The notes: a model not told the origin generated them from the letters alone. Counted from the stretch's first letter, positions 17,501 to 25,553 are shown. The stretch is 64,000 nt of DNA from Bradyrhizobium tropiciagri (GCF_001189845.1 NZ_LFLZ01000022.1:61650-125649); one strand, 5' to 3'. A program made the numbers and translations.

Positions 17501-17702
17501 GATGATCGGCACCGGCACCGGATCGGAGCTGCGTCAGCCGCTCGGCTTCGCCATCGTCGGCGGACTGATCGTCTCGCAGCTGATGACGCTGTTCACGACG
17601 CCGGTCGTCTACATCTATCTCGACAGGCTGAGCCGGTCGTTAGCCAACCTGCGTAGAGGTACGCGGAAGGCCGCGCCGCACGAGCCTGAGGCGGCCTTGT
17701 GA
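14583..17702 (+). CDS. RND multidrug efflux permease of MdtB/MdtC type
   Basis: A 1039-residue inner-membrane permease of normal family length with 12 helices and two large periplasmic loops. The proton-relay residues are present: the Asp pair in TM4 (VGFVVDDAIVMIENISRH, about 400-415) and the Lys in TM10 (IGIVQKNGIMLIDFA, about 920-935). TM1 begins FIRKPVATAFLAIAIVLVGMIAFVRLPVSALP, as in the MdtB/MuxB group. It would expel drugs with the MdtA-like adaptor; the outer-membrane channel is not encoded here. Unlike MdtBC in enteric bacteria there is a single permease, so it probably works as a homotrimer. Confidence 0.95.
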   Translation: MNVSAGFIRKPVATAFLAIAIVLVGMIAFVRLPVSALPTVDTPTIQVTAQLPGADPQTMASSVATPLERQFGQIAGLTGMSSSSGLGNTQITLQFALNRSVDAAAQDVQTAIDAASGQLPKTMPSPPTFHKVNPADVPVLLIALTSDTEPLTKVDDYADSILAQKLSQVPGVSLVTIGGTQKPSIRVQVNPAKLAAAGLDLEQLRTTLGNITVNQPKGVLYGSQQAYTLATNDQVLVANKYDDLIIAYRNGAPVRLRDIGHAVVAAEDVTLHGWYNDKPAVILAIQRQPGANVISTVDGIKKLLPQLVSSLPSDIKVTIASDRTQTIRASVADVQLTLVLTIALVVGVIFLFLRNLWATIIPAVSVPISLIGTFGVMYLLNYSLDNLSLMGLSIAVGFVVDDAIVMIENISRHIEEGLSPMQAALKGAGEIGFTIISISVSLIAVFIPLLLMGGVIGRMFQEFAVTVCVAIVVSVIVSVTLTPMMCAYLLSPHQGAEAGIISRMLERGFVAIQTAYEAVLAAALRYKATTLSIMLASIAVTGLLFVGIPKGFFPQQDTGMITGITEASADVSPSQMATLQRSVIDVISKNPSVANATGYIGPGGPTVTENNGRLFVLLKPRAERNASADQVIRQLDTALQKIKGMSVFMQATQDINLASRLSKTQYQFTLTDVNQDELNLWAGKLYQKLKTLPELADVATDQANAARQLKLQIDRDAASRLGIDPAAVDNTLYDSFGQRHVAQLFTTLNTYYVILEVDPSFQLGPYALNRIYVRSSAGTMVPLSQIASIDYGTAPLSVNHQSQFPSVTLSFNLAPGTAVGTAVAAVQKATADLHVPSTVVTSFQGNAQAFQAALASTPILILAAVVAVYLILGMLYESTIHPITILSTLPSAGLGALVALWAFGFGLDVIGLIGIILLIGIVQKNGIMLIDFALQAERHQHVSAEQSVYMACRARFRPILMTTMCAMLGGVPLMIGTGTGSELRQPLGFAIVGGLIVSQLMTLFTTPVVYIYLDRLSRSLANLRRGTRKAAPHEPEAAL

Positions 17703-17721
17703 CCTGTGCCCAGAGCTCGTC

Positions 17722-18483
17722 TCAACCCGCGCGGCGGCGCTGGCCGCGCCACCACAGGCCGAAGGCGATGGTGACCGCGGCGGCGAGCGAGAACCAGGTG
17801 ATGGCGTACTGCATGTGGTCGTCCTTGAGACGCACCTTGAGCGGCCCGGGCTTCGGCGTGCCGCTGTCGGGCACCGGCGCCTCGAGGTCGATATAGAACG
17901 GCGCGACCTCACCCCAACCGAGCGCCTGTGCCATCGCACGATGATCGCGCACGAACCACAGCCGCTTCGCCGGATCTTCCTTCGGCGTCAGCCGGCCCGG
18001 CGGCTCGGGAAAGCGGATATAGCCGGTGAGCTCCACCGGCGTGCCGGTGACGAGGCGCCCGGTGACGCGATCCTCGAAGGCGCGGTCCTGCATCGTGTTC
18101 TGCACAAACCCGGTGTTGATCACCACGGTCTCGCCGCTGGCGAGCTTGGCCGGCAGGAACGCCCAGGTGCCGGGTCCCGAAACGTCGTCGCGCACCGCGG
18201 AGCCGGAGCTGAACACCATCGCGTCGGGCTGCTTCGCGTAGGTCGCGGTCAAAGTGACACGGCGGAATTCATCCTTCGCGGAGGTCACCGTGGGCCATGC
18301 CGATGGCGGCGGCAGCGCCGAGGTCGGGGCGGCCAGCCGGGCGTCGAGGGCCGCGATCAGCGCGTGCTTCTCGACCCGGCGCTGCAATTGCCAGACGCCG
18401 AGGGCGATGAACACCGCGATCAGGATCAGCGTGAAAATGCCGAAGCCGGCCGCGCTCGGCCGACGCGTCTCACTGTCATTCAT
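17722..18483 (-). CDS. SURF1 family cytochrome oxidase assembly protein
   Basis: A 253-residue protein with two membrane helices, one at about 12-34 ending in the conserved GVWQLQRR, one near the C-terminus (AITWFSLAAAVTIAFGLWW). A periplasmic domain lies between them. SURF1 proteins help insert heme a into subunit I of aa3 oxidases. The start at 18483 overlaps the DUF983 stop as ATGA; a longer upstream reading frame is out of phase with DUF983 and is a shadow. It is the last gene of the cta cluster and converges on the RND permease gene. Confidence 0.9.
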   Translation of the reverse strand: MNDSETRRPSAAGFGIFTLILIAVFIALGVWQLQRRVEKHALIAALDARLAAPTSALPPPSAWPTVTSAKDEFRRVTLTATYAKQPDAMVFSSGSAVRDDVSGPGTWAFLPAKLASGETVVINTGFVQNTMQDRAFEDRVTGRLVTGTPVELTGYIRFPEPPGRLTPKEDPAKRLWFVRDHRAMAQALGWGEVAPFYIDLEAPVPDSGTPKPGPLKVRLKDDHMQYAITWFSLAAAVTIAFGLWWRGQRRRAG

Positions 18484-18866
18484 TTCGGGTCGCGCTCGAT
18501 CAGTTGGCCTTCGGCGGCCTTGTGGTGGAATTGCAGCGCGATCAGCAGCGCCTTCATCGAGCGCAGCGGCAGGATGGTGGTGATCACGATCAACGGCAGC
18601 CACAGCGCGGCGTGTACCCAGAACGGCGGCTGGTACTTCACCTCGACGATCAGCGCCGCCGCGACCACGATGGCGCCGGCCAGCATGATGATGAAGATCG
18701 CCGGCCCGTCGCCGGCATCGATGAAGGCGTAGTCGAGGCCGCAGGACTCGCAGCGCGGCGCCAGGGTCAGGAAGCCGGAATAGAGCTTGCCCTTGCCGCA
18801 GCGCGGGCAGCGGCAGGCGATGCCGCGGATCGCGCTTTCGGTCACGGTGGGCGGAGTATCGGTCAT
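18480..18866 (-). CDS. DUF983 zinc-ribbon membrane protein
   Basis: A 128-residue protein with a cytosolic zinc ribbon (CRCPRCGKG and CESCG, two CxxC pairs at about 18-43) and two hydrophobic helices (AIFIIMLAGAIVVAAALIVEV and WVHAALWLPLIVITTILPL). DUF983 proteins are regularly found between ctaE and surf1 in alphaproteobacteria and are thought to assist oxidase biogenesis. The spacing to SURF1 is a 4-base overlap. A strong hairpin at 18885-18910 separates it from ctaE. Confidence 0.9.
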   Translation of the reverse strand: MTDTPPTVTESAIRGIACRCPRCGKGKLYSGFLTLAPRCESCGLDYAFIDAGDGPAIFIIMLAGAIVVAAALIVEVKYQPPFWVHAALWLPLIVITTILPLRSMKALLIALQFHHKAAEGQLIERDPK

Positions 18867-18884
18867 CGGTTCTCTTCAAAAGCA

Positions 18885-18910
18885 AAGGGGCGGCCATCTG
18901 GCCGCCCCTT
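18885..18910 (-). terminator. Strong hairpin between ctaE and the DUF983 gene
   Basis: An 11-bp perfect stem (AAGGGGCGGCC with GGCCGCCCCTT, 4-base loop). On the minus strand it is followed by TTTGCTTTT, so it looks like a factor-independent terminator or attenuator downstream of ctaE that would lower expression of DUF983 and SURF1. Confidence 0.65.
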
Positions 18911-18931
18911 GTTAGCACGTCGGCCTGCGCT

Positions 18932-19828
18932 TTAGTGGGCGCCGTGGGCCATGGACTCGGCGCCGTGGCCCCAGACGTAGATGCAGATGAACAGGAACAG
19001 CCACACCACGTCGACGAAGTGCCAGTACCAGGCGGCGAACTCGAAGCCGAGGTGCTGCTTCGGCGTGAAGTGGCCGGCATAGGCGCGGATCAGGCAGACC
19101 AGCAGGAAGATGGTGCCGACCAGCACGTGGAAGCCGTGGAACCCGGTCGCCATGAAGAAGGTCGCGCCATAAACGTTGCCGCCGAACGAGAACGTTGCAT
19201 GGGCGTACTCATAGGCCTGCACGCAGGTGAACAGGGCGCCGAGGATCACGGTGAGGATCAGGCCCTGCTTGAGGCCCTGGCGATCGTTCTCCAGCAGCGC
19301 ATGGTGCGCCCAGGTGACGGTGGTGCCCGAGGTCAGCAGCAGCAGCGTGTTGAGCAGCGGCAGATGCCAGGGGTCGAAGGTCTCGATGCCGTGCGGCGGC
19401 CAGGTGCCGGGCACCGAGCAGGCGCCCATCGCCGTGCCGGCGCCGCAGCCGAACACCGCGTCGCGGGTGGCGTGCACCGCGTCGGCCGGGAACAGCGCCG
19501 AGTTGAAAAAGGCCCAGAACCAGGCGACGAAGAACATCACCTCGGAGGCGATGAACAGGATCATGCCGTAGCGGTGGCTGATCTGCACCACGCGGGTGTG
19601 GTCGCCCTTGTACTGGGCTTCCTTGATCACGTCGCCCCACCAGCTCGCCATGGTGTAGAGCACGCCGATGGTGCCGATGCCGAACACGATCGGCGCGGCG
19701 GAATACATGTGGTGCATCCAGCCGATCGCGCCGAACGCCATGATGAAGGCCGAGATCGAGCCGACCACCGGCCACGGGCTCGGGTCGACGAGATGATAGT
19801 CGTGATGCTTGACTTGCGCCTCAGCCAT
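18932..19828 (-). CDS. ctaE: Cytochrome c oxidase subunit III
   Basis: A 298-residue COX3 protein with seven hydrophobic helices. Recognisable segments include HDYHLVDPSPWPVVGSISAF at the start, ASEVMFFVAWFWAFFNSALFP near the middle, the family sequence TWPPHGIETFDPWHLPLLNT, and near the C-terminus FHGFHVLVGTIFLLVCLIR and WYWHFVDVVWLFLF. The ATG at 19828 has a GGAGAGACGGCA ribosome-binding region; an upstream in-frame start would add nine unrelated residues. It is part of the aa3 oxidase cluster, about 110 bp downstream of ctaG, with a REP-like hairpin in the gap. Confidence 0.96.
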   Translation of the reverse strand: MAEAQVKHHDYHLVDPSPWPVVGSISAFIMAFGAIGWMHHMYSAAPIVFGIGTIGVLYTMASWWGDVIKEAQYKGDHTRVVQISHRYGMILFIASEVMFFVAWFWAFFNSALFPADAVHATRDAVFGCGAGTAMGACSVPGTWPPHGIETFDPWHLPLLNTLLLLTSGTTVTWAHHALLENDRQGLKQGLILTVILGALFTCVQAYEYAHATFSFGGNVYGATFFMATGFHGFHVLVGTIFLLVCLIRAYAGHFTPKQHLGFEFAAWYWHFVDVVWLFLFICIYVWGHGAESMAHGAH

Positions 19829-19888
19829 TGCCGTCTCTCCATTCGCGTGCCGCAAGGCACGTCTTAATCTTAAAATTCCAGTCTCTTC

Positions 19889-19935
19889 AGCATGATCTTC
19901 TCGGAAAACCGGTCCCCACTTTTCCGGATCATGCT
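19889..19935. repeat. Dispersed hairpin repeat, family A, copy 1
   Basis: Outer arms AGCATGATC and GATCATGCT are perfect inverted repeats, and inner segments CGGAAAA and TTTTCCG also pair. It lies between ctaG and ctaE. Related copies occur at 24744-24791, 45945-46013 and 51963-52058. I have seen this consensus in intergenic regions of Bradyrhizobium genomes. Confidence 0.75.
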
Positions 19936-20574
19936 CTAGCCGCCCTTGCGCTGCTCCGCCTCGCCGGCCGCCACGGGCTTCGGCGTAGCGTCGCGCACGG
20001 GGAAGAAGGTGTAGGACAAAGTGATCGTCTTCAGCGTGTCGTTCTCGCTGTCCTTGGCCAGCGCCGGATCGACATAGAACACCACGGCCATCTCGCGCTT
20101 CTCGCCCGGCGCCATGGTCTGTTCGGTGAAGCAGAAGCAGTTGATCTTCTGGAAATAGGCGCCCACCGTCAGCGGCGCCACGTTGTAGGCGGCCTGGCCG
20201 GTCGTGGTGCGCGCCGACTGGTTGGTCACGGTGTAATAGACCGTGACGACCTGGCCGATCTTGACGTCGATCGTGTTCTGCTCGGCCTCGAACTTCCAGG
20301 GCAGGCCCGGCGCGACGTTGGAATCGAAGCTGACCGAAATGGTGCGCTCGAGCGGCGCATCCGTCGGCACCGCGGTCGCGACCTGGGTGGTTCCGTTGAA
20401 GCCGGTGGTGCGGCAGAACCAGTTGTAGAACGGCACGGCCGCGTAGGACGCGCCGACCATCAGCACCACCACGAAACCGCAGATCGAGGCGACCAGCGCG
20501 TCGCGCGTCAGCATGCGGCGCGTGACCTTGGCGCCTTCACCCTGTTGCGGTCCCTGGTTCGCCATCTCGCTCAC
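19936..20574 (-). CDS. ctaG: CtaG/Cox11 copper chaperone for cytochrome c oxidase
   Basis: A 212-residue protein if started at the GTG 20574, or 209 residues from the ATG at 20565. A cytosolic tail precedes one membrane helix (ALVASICGFVVVLMVGASYAAVPFY). The periplasmic copper-binding domain contains the CFCF motif (KINCFCFTEQTMAPGE). Cox11 delivers copper to the CuB site of subunit I. The GTG is favoured because it overlaps the coxF stop as GTGA, which implies coupled translation; the ATG three codons later is the alternative. Confidence 0.92.
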   Translation of the reverse strand: MSEMANQGPQQGEGAKVTRRMLTRDALVASICGFVVVLMVGASYAAVPFYNWFCRTTGFNGTTQVATAVPTDAPLERTISVSFDSNVAPGLPWKFEAEQNTIDVKIGQVVTVYYTVTNQSARTTTGQAAYNVAPLTVGAYFQKINCFCFTEQTMAPGEKREMAVVFYVDPALAKDSENDTLKTITLSYTFFPVRDATPKPVAAGEAEQRKGG

Positions 20575-20735
20575 AGCGGCCGCACCAGCACGGCTGGCCC
20601 CTTGACGAGGGTGACGGCGAAGAACAGCACCACCATGACGCCGAGCGCGAGCGCAATCGCGATCGAACGGTGGCGGCGGCTCTTGAGCTGCGCCTCGGTG
20701 AGGACGATGCCTTCTGGTTCGTTCTTGTCGTCCAT
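20571..20735 (-). CDS. CoxF-like small membrane protein
   Basis: A 54-residue protein with a charged N-terminus (MDDKNEPEGIVLTEAQLKSRRHR) and one hydrophobic helix (SIAIALALGVMVVLFFAVTLV). Small proteins of this kind (CoxF) lie between ctaB and ctaG in alphaproteobacterial oxidase clusters. Its exact assembly role is not known. The ATG at 20735 is 38 bases after the ctaB stop, and the stop overlaps the ctaG start. Confidence 0.75.
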   Translation of the reverse strand: MDDKNEPEGIVLTEAQLKSRRHRSIAIALALGVMVVLFFAVTLVKGPAVLVRPL

Positions 20736-20773
20736 TGCTATCCCGTGCGCCCCCATCTCGCCCCCCGGCGTCC

Positions 20774-21712
20774 CTATCCGATGATGATGGGCAGGATCGC
20801 GCGGACCACGACCTCAACGAGGAGGACGGCGAACAGCGCGAACAGATAAAGGATCGAGAAAGCGAACAGCCGGCGCGTGGCGCGGTTGGCCGCAACACCT
20901 TCGCGGCGGCGATAGACCTCGATGGCGAGCCACAGCATGCCGGCGCCTGCTACCAGCGAGGTGACGCCGTAGATCGCGTCGAAATAGCCGAGCGGCCAGG
21001 GCGCCAGCGCAACTGCGACCAGCACGATGGTGTAGAGCAGGATCTGCAGCCGGGTCGCGTCGGGGCCGGCGACCACCGGCAGCATCGGAATGCCGGCCCG
21101 GGCATAGTCGTCGCTGCGGAACAGCGCCAGCGCCCAGAAGTGCGGCGGGGTCCAGAAGAAGATGATCAGGAACAGCAGGATCGGCTCGACCGAGAGCGAG
21201 CCGGTCGCGGCGGCCCACGCCACCACCGGCGGCAGCGCGCCGGCGGCGCCGCCGATGACGATGTTCTGCGCGGTCCAGCGCTTCAGCAGCATCGTGTAGA
21301 TCACGGCATAGAAGAAGATGGTGAAGGCAAGCAGCGCGCCCGCCACCCAGTTGACCAGGATGCCGAGCGTCATCACCGAGAAGAAGGCGAGCGTCAGGCC
21401 GAACGCGTACGCCTCGGCCGGGGTGATCCGGCCGCGCGGGATCGGCCGGTTGGCGGTGCGCGTCATCAGCGCGTCGACATCAGCCTCATAGGCCATGTTG
21501 AGCGCACCGGAAGCGCCGGCGCCGACCGCGATGCACAGGATCGAGGTGAACGCCAGCACCGGATGCACATGCACCGGGGCGATCATCAGCCCGACCAGCG
21601 CGGTGAAGATCACCAGCGACATCACGCGCGGCTTCAAGAGCGCGATGTAGTCGCCCACTTCGGCCTCGGAGATCCGGGGCAGCTCGATGGCGTTGTGATC
21701 GACAACCGACAA
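20774..21712 (-). CDS. ctaB: Protoheme IX farnesyltransferase (heme O synthase)
   Basis: A 312-residue UbiA-superfamily membrane prenyltransferase. The prenyl-diphosphate motif NMAYEADVDALMTRTANRPIPRGRI is at about 93-118, and the second aspartate-rich motif region and several hydrophobic helices follow (WTPPHFWALALFRSDDYARAGIPMLPVVAG). It makes heme O, the precursor of heme a for the oxidase. A TTG at 21712 is the likely start because the next upstream codons hit a stop within 12 bases. It follows ctaD after 65 bp, which contain a strong hairpin. Confidence 0.93.
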   Translation of the reverse strand: MSVVDHNAIELPRISEAEVGDYIALLKPRVMSLVIFTALVGLMIAPVHVHPVLAFTSILCIAVGAGASGALNMAYEADVDALMTRTANRPIPRGRITPAEAYAFGLTLAFFSVMTLGILVNWVAGALLAFTIFFYAVIYTMLLKRWTAQNIVIGGAAGALPPVVAWAAATGSLSVEPILLFLIIFFWTPPHFWALALFRSDDYARAGIPMLPVVAGPDATRLQILLYTIVLVAVALAPWPLGYFDAIYGVTSLVAGAGMLWLAIEVYRRREGVAANRATRRLFAFSILYLFALFAVLLVEVVVRAILPIIIG

Positions 21713-21741
21713 GATCAGGTCTCACTTCTCTTAAGTAAAGG

Positions 21742-21766
21742 CGCGGCGCACCCAAGGTGCGCCGCG
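21742..21766 (-). terminator. Hairpin between ctaD and ctaB
   Basis: An 11-bp perfect stem (CGCGGCGCACC with GGTGCGCCGCG) and 3-base loop. On the minus strand only a short CCTTTAC follows, so it is more likely a partial terminator or an mRNA 3-prime end stabiliser for the abundant ctaD message than a full stop. Confidence 0.5.
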
Positions 21767-21777
21767 TTGTCTTGGAC

Positions 21778-23394
21778 TTACTGCACGCGGGGCAGCACTT
21801 CGAACTGGTGGAACGGCGGCGGCGAGGTCAGCGTCCACTCCAGCGTGGTCGCACCCGCACCCCACGGATTGTTCGCGGCCTGCTCCTTGCGGACGAAGGC
21901 ATCGATCACGCCGTAGATGAAGATCAGCACGCCGACGCCGGAGATGTAGGAGCCCCAGGAGGAGATCAGGTTCCAGCCGGCGAACGCATCCGGATAGTCG
22001 ACATAGCGGCGCGGCATGCCCGACAGGCCGAGGAAGTGCTGCGGGAAGAACACCAGATTGACGCCGACGAAGGTGAACCAGAAGTGCGCCTTGGCGATCT
22101 TCTCCGAGTACATGTAGCCGAACATCTTCGGGAACCAGTAGTACCAGCCGGCGAAGATACCGAACACGGCGCCGAGCGACAGCACGTAGTGGAAGTGCGC
22201 CACCACGTAGTAGGTGTCCTGCAGCACGCGGTCGACGCCGGCATTGGCCAGCACGACGCCGGTGACGCCGCCGACGGTGAACAGGAAGATGAAGCCGATC
22301 GCCCAGATCATCGGCGCCTTGAACTCGATCGAGCCGCCCCACATCGTGGCGATCCAGGAGAAGATCTTCACGCCGGTCGGCACCGCGATCACCATCGTGG
22401 CGGCGACGAAATAGGCCTGCGTCGCCGACGACATGCCGACGGTGTACATGTGGTGCGCCCACACCACGAAGCCGATGCCGCCGATCGCGACCATGGCGTA
22501 GGCCATGCCGAGATAGCCGAACACGGGCTTGCGCGAGAAGGTGGAGACGATCTGGCTGATCATGCCGAAGGCGGGCAGGATCAGGATGTACACTTCGGGG
22601 TGGCCGAAGAACCAGAACAGATGCTGGAACAGCACGGGGTCGCCGCCGCCGTCAGCCGCAAAGAATGTGGTGCCGAAATTGCGGTCGGTCAGCAGCATGG
22701 TGATCGCACCGGCGAGCACCGGCAGCGACAACAGCAGCAGGAACACCGTCACCAGGATCGACCACACGAACAGCGGCATCTTGTGCAGGGTCATGCCCGG
22801 CGCGCGCATGTTGAAGATGGTGGTGATGAAGTTGATGGCACCGAGGATCGACGACGCACCGGCGAGATGCAGCGATAGGATCGCGAAGTCGACAGCCGGA
22901 CCCGGATGGCCCGAGGTCGACAGCGGCGCGTACATGGTCCAGCCGGCACCGACGCCGTTGGCGCCCGGCTCACCCTCGACGAAGGTCGACAGCACCAGCA
23001 GCGCGAACGAGGCCGGCAGCAGCCAGAACGAGATGTTGTTCATGCGCGGGAACGCCATGTCGGGCGCGCCGATCATCAGCGGCACCATCCAGTTGCCGAA
23101 CCCGCCGATCATCGCCGGCATGACCATGAAGAAGATCATGATCAGACCGTGCGAGGTCACGAACACGTTATAGGTGTGCGTCTCGTGGAATATCTGGACG
23201 CCCGGGTACATCAACTCGGCACGGATCGCGATCGACATCGCAGCGCCGATGATGCCCGCGATCACCGCAAAGACCAGGTACATCGTACCGATGTCCTTGT
23301 GGTTCGTGGAGTAGAGATAACGCCGCCATCCGGTCGGATGGTGGGCGTGATCATCATGGGCGTGATCGTCGTGTGTCGCTGCGCCTGTCGCCAT
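21778..23394 (-). CDS. ctaD: Cytochrome c oxidase subunit I
   Basis: A 538-residue COX1 protein with twelve hydrophobic helices. Active-site segments are intact: the heme a ligand region ETHTYNVFVTSHGLIMIFFMVMP, the CuB and Tyr segment WFFGHPEVYILILP, VVWAHHMYTVGM, and the heme ligands in YYVVAHFHYVLSLG. The K- and D-channel residues are in recognisable positions. The N-terminus has a His/Asp-rich stretch (DDHAHDDHAHH) before the conserved GWRRYLYSTNHKDIGTMYL. The ATG at 23394 is used rather than a TTG two codons upstream. It lies downstream of the frameshifted ctaC. Confidence 0.97.
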   Translation of the reverse strand: MATGAATHDDHAHDDHAHHPTGWRRYLYSTNHKDIGTMYLVFAVIAGIIGAAMSIAIRAELMYPGVQIFHETHTYNVFVTSHGLIMIFFMVMPAMIGGFGNWMVPLMIGAPDMAFPRMNNISFWLLPASFALLVLSTFVEGEPGANGVGAGWTMYAPLSTSGHPGPAVDFAILSLHLAGASSILGAINFITTIFNMRAPGMTLHKMPLFVWSILVTVFLLLLSLPVLAGAITMLLTDRNFGTTFFAADGGGDPVLFQHLFWFFGHPEVYILILPAFGMISQIVSTFSRKPVFGYLGMAYAMVAIGGIGFVVWAHHMYTVGMSSATQAYFVAATMVIAVPTGVKIFSWIATMWGGSIEFKAPMIWAIGFIFLFTVGGVTGVVLANAGVDRVLQDTYYVVAHFHYVLSLGAVFGIFAGWYYWFPKMFGYMYSEKIAKAHFWFTFVGVNLVFFPQHFLGLSGMPRRYVDYPDAFAGWNLISSWGSYISGVGVLIFIYGVIDAFVRKEQAANNPWGAGATTLEWTLTSPPPFHQFEVLPRVQ

Positions 23395-23476
23395 GTTCAA
23401 AATCCTGCCTTGCAGTCCCTCTCGGACCTTGCGGTCCCGTCGCCCTTATTCCATCCGCGCCGTAAGCCGTTTGGGC

Positions 23477-24315
23477 TTACTGCGCCGCCTGACCAGCCGA
23501 GGCGTAGGAATTCGCCGGGTTGGTCGCAAACTTCTTCTTCGCCCCTTCAACCCAGGTCGCGAATTCCTGGTCGCTGACGACCCGGACCGCGATCGGCATG
23601 AAGGCGTGGTCCTTGCCGCACAGTTCCGAGCACTGGCCGTAGAACACGCCGGTCTTGGTGGCCTTGAACCAGCTCTCGTTGAGGCGGCCGGGGACCGAAT
23701 CGATCTTCACGCCGAAGGCCGGCACCGCGAAGGAGTGGATCACGTCGCGCCGGTGGTCTGGATCCGCACCACCTTGTTGACCGGGACCACCATCTCGTTG
23801 TCGACGCCGAGCAGACGGGGCTGCTTGTCCTTGTCGAGCAGCGAGTCGAACTCGAACTTGCCGTTATCCGGGTAGGCGTAGGACCAGTACCACTGCTTGC
23901 CGGTGACCTTCACGGTGAGATCCGGCTTCGGCACGTCGAGCTCCAGGAACAGCAGGCGGAACGACGGCACCGCGATGCCGACCAGAATCAGGACCGGGAT
24001 CAGCGTCCAGGCCACTTCGATCAGCGTGTTGTGGGTGGTCTTGGAGGGGACCGGGTTGGCGCGGGCGTTGAACTTCACCACCACGATGACCAGCAGCGCC
24101 AGCACGAACAGGGTGATGACGGTGATCAGCACCAGCAGGAAATTGTGAAACCAGATGATGTTTTCCATCACCGGGGTCGCGGCTTCCTGCAGCGTGTGCT
24201 CCCACGGCGCCGGCTGCCCCATTTCGGCGAAGGCCGATCCCGCGGCGACAGACGCCACACCCGCTACCGCCAACCCCAGCAATTGCCTGCCCAACCGGCC
24301 AATCGACATCTTCAT
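23477..24315 (-). pseudogene. ctaC: Cytochrome c oxidase subunit II, interrupted by a one-base frameshift
   Basis: Two frames together encode a complete COX2. The first (24315 down to about 23750) has a signal peptide (MKMSIGRLGRQLLGLAVAGVA to FAEM), two membrane helices and VTGKQWYWSYAYPD, then ends in RIQTTGAT before a stop. The second resumes with DVIHSFAVPAFGVK and contains the intact CuA site CSELCGKDHAFM. The expected residues at the junction are TTGADVIHSF, which needs one extra base, such as GGCGCCGAC instead of the observed GGCGCGAC at about 23743-23752. Everything else is conserved, so this is a recent mutation or a sequencing error. CuA lies after the break, so the product as written could not function. 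Confidence 0.9.
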
Positions 24316-24902
24316 GCCGCTCGCGCTCCCTTGCATTATTCCCCAAAGCACCTCCGGCATGTGGCCGAAAATGCAGCACGATCCGCCCTGACAAACGGCC
24401 TTCCGGACATACCCGTCTCTGAGTCAAGGTGGGTACGGGAGCCAGATCGCTAGAACGCGTCGAAATCCAGCCTCTCAAACCATAATTCTCAGGCGCTCGC
24501 AATGCAGTAGTAGGGCCGAAAGCCATGCGCCTGCGATGAAGCTGCCGCTTGCGATTTTTCCCGCAAAATCAAGCGAAAGTCGCCGAAACAACGCCGCATG
24601 CAGTTGACAGGGGGATTACCGGATGTACCCACAGACGGGATAGCCCACAGGGACCTGATTCGCTGCGGGCTGCCCCAATCCGGCGCAGGAATGGCTTCAA
24701 GATCGCCTTCAAGGCGCCGTCATTGCGGTATCAGTCGACGGGCGAGCACGATCCGGAACAGGGACAGCCGGTTTCCGAAAAGATCATGCTCAAACAAAGA
24801 GATGAGATCACGATGCGATTTTTGAGGGCGCATCCTGATCGGGCGTGCTAGCGGCGGCCGGGCGGACGGCCGGTCCGACCGAACATCAAAGGATCGACCC
24901 GG
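24316..24902. other. Intergenic region upstream of ctaC and ialB
   Basis: About 590 bases without a convincing gene. It must hold the promoter for the leftward oxidase cluster and that for the rightward ialB gene. The only recognisable element is the family A repeat at 24744-24791. Short open frames here lack ribosome-binding sites and recognisable protein features. Confidence 0.5.
24744..24791. repeat. Dispersed hairpin repeat, family A, copy 2
   Basis: In the opposite orientation to copy 1: reading the minus strand gives GAGCATGATCTTTTCGGAAA, followed by a variable middle and TTCCGGATCGTGCTC. The distal arm has one mismatch (CGTGC for CATGC), so it is a diverged copy. Confidence 0.65.
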
Positions 24903-25427
24903 ATGGGCGCTTCGAACATTCGTTTGACGATGGCCTGCTGGCTCGGCGGCCTCGTGATTCTGGCCTCTTCTCTCGGCCTCACCCAGACAGCGAACGCGCA
25001 AGGCGCGGTGCGTTCGGTCCATGGCGACTGGCAGATCCGCTGCGACACCCCGCCCGGCGCCCAGGCCGAGCAATGCGCACTGATCCAGAGCGTGGTAGCC
25101 GAAGACCGCTCCAATGCCGGCCTGACCGTGATCGTGCTGAAGACCGCCGACCAGAAGAGCCGCCTGATGCGCGTGGTCGCCCCGCTCGGCGTGCTGCTGC
25201 CCTCCGGCCTCGGCCTGAAACTCGACAATCAGGACGTCGGCCGCGCCGGCTTTGTCAGATGCCTGCCCAATGGCTGCGTCGCCGAGGTCGTGATGGACGA
25301 CAAGCTGCTCGGCCAGCTCAAGAACGCCAAGACCGCGACCTTCATCATCTTCGAGACCCCGGAAGAGGGCATCGGCTTTCCGCTCAGCCTGAACGGCCTG
25401 GCGGAGGGCTATGACAAATTGCCCTAG
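24903..25427 (+). CDS. IalB family exported protein
   Basis: A 174-residue protein with a signal peptide (about residues 1-32, ending ANA). The mature domain matches the invasion-associated locus B family: VHGDWQIRCDTPPGAQAEQCALIQSV, LMRVVAPLGVLLPSGLGLKLDNQD and FVRCLPNGCVAEVVMDDKLL. Two Cys pairs (CD...QCA and RCLPNGC) are in the usual positions and are probably disulfides. Despite the name, homologues are general periplasmic proteins of Rhizobiales. The ATG at 24903 follows AAAGGA. It appears monocistronic. Confidence 0.9.
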   Translation: MGASNIRLTMACWLGGLVILASSLGLTQTANAQGAVRSVHGDWQIRCDTPPGAQAEQCALIQSVVAEDRSNAGLTVIVLKTADQKSRLMRVVAPLGVLLPSGLGLKLDNQDVGRAGFVRCLPNGCVAEVVMDDKLLGQLKNAKTATFIIFETPEEGIGFPLSLNGLAEGYDKLP

Positions 25428-25454
25428 GTGAACTAGGGCAGCACCGGAAGTGCC

Positions 25455-25542
25455 GTAGTCCGGATGAAGCGCAGTGCAATCCGGGACCGGCATCAACGCC
25501 GGCCAGTTTTTCCCGGATTTCGCTTCGCTTCATCCGGGCTAC
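25455..25542. repeat. Dispersed hairpin repeat, family C
   Basis: Long imperfect inverted repeat with outer arms GTAGTCCGGATGAAGCG and CGCTTCATCCGGGCTAC. It lies between the convergent ialB and thioredoxin-like genes and can form a long hairpin, so it may also serve as a bidirectional transcript end. It is related in style to family B but differs in sequence. Confidence 0.7.
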
Positions 25543-25553
25543 ATCAGGCCGGC

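Noticed and set aside
24549..24851. Open frame of 100 codons upstream of ialB
   Set aside because: It includes the family A repeat and lacks a ribosome-binding site and any recognisable domain.
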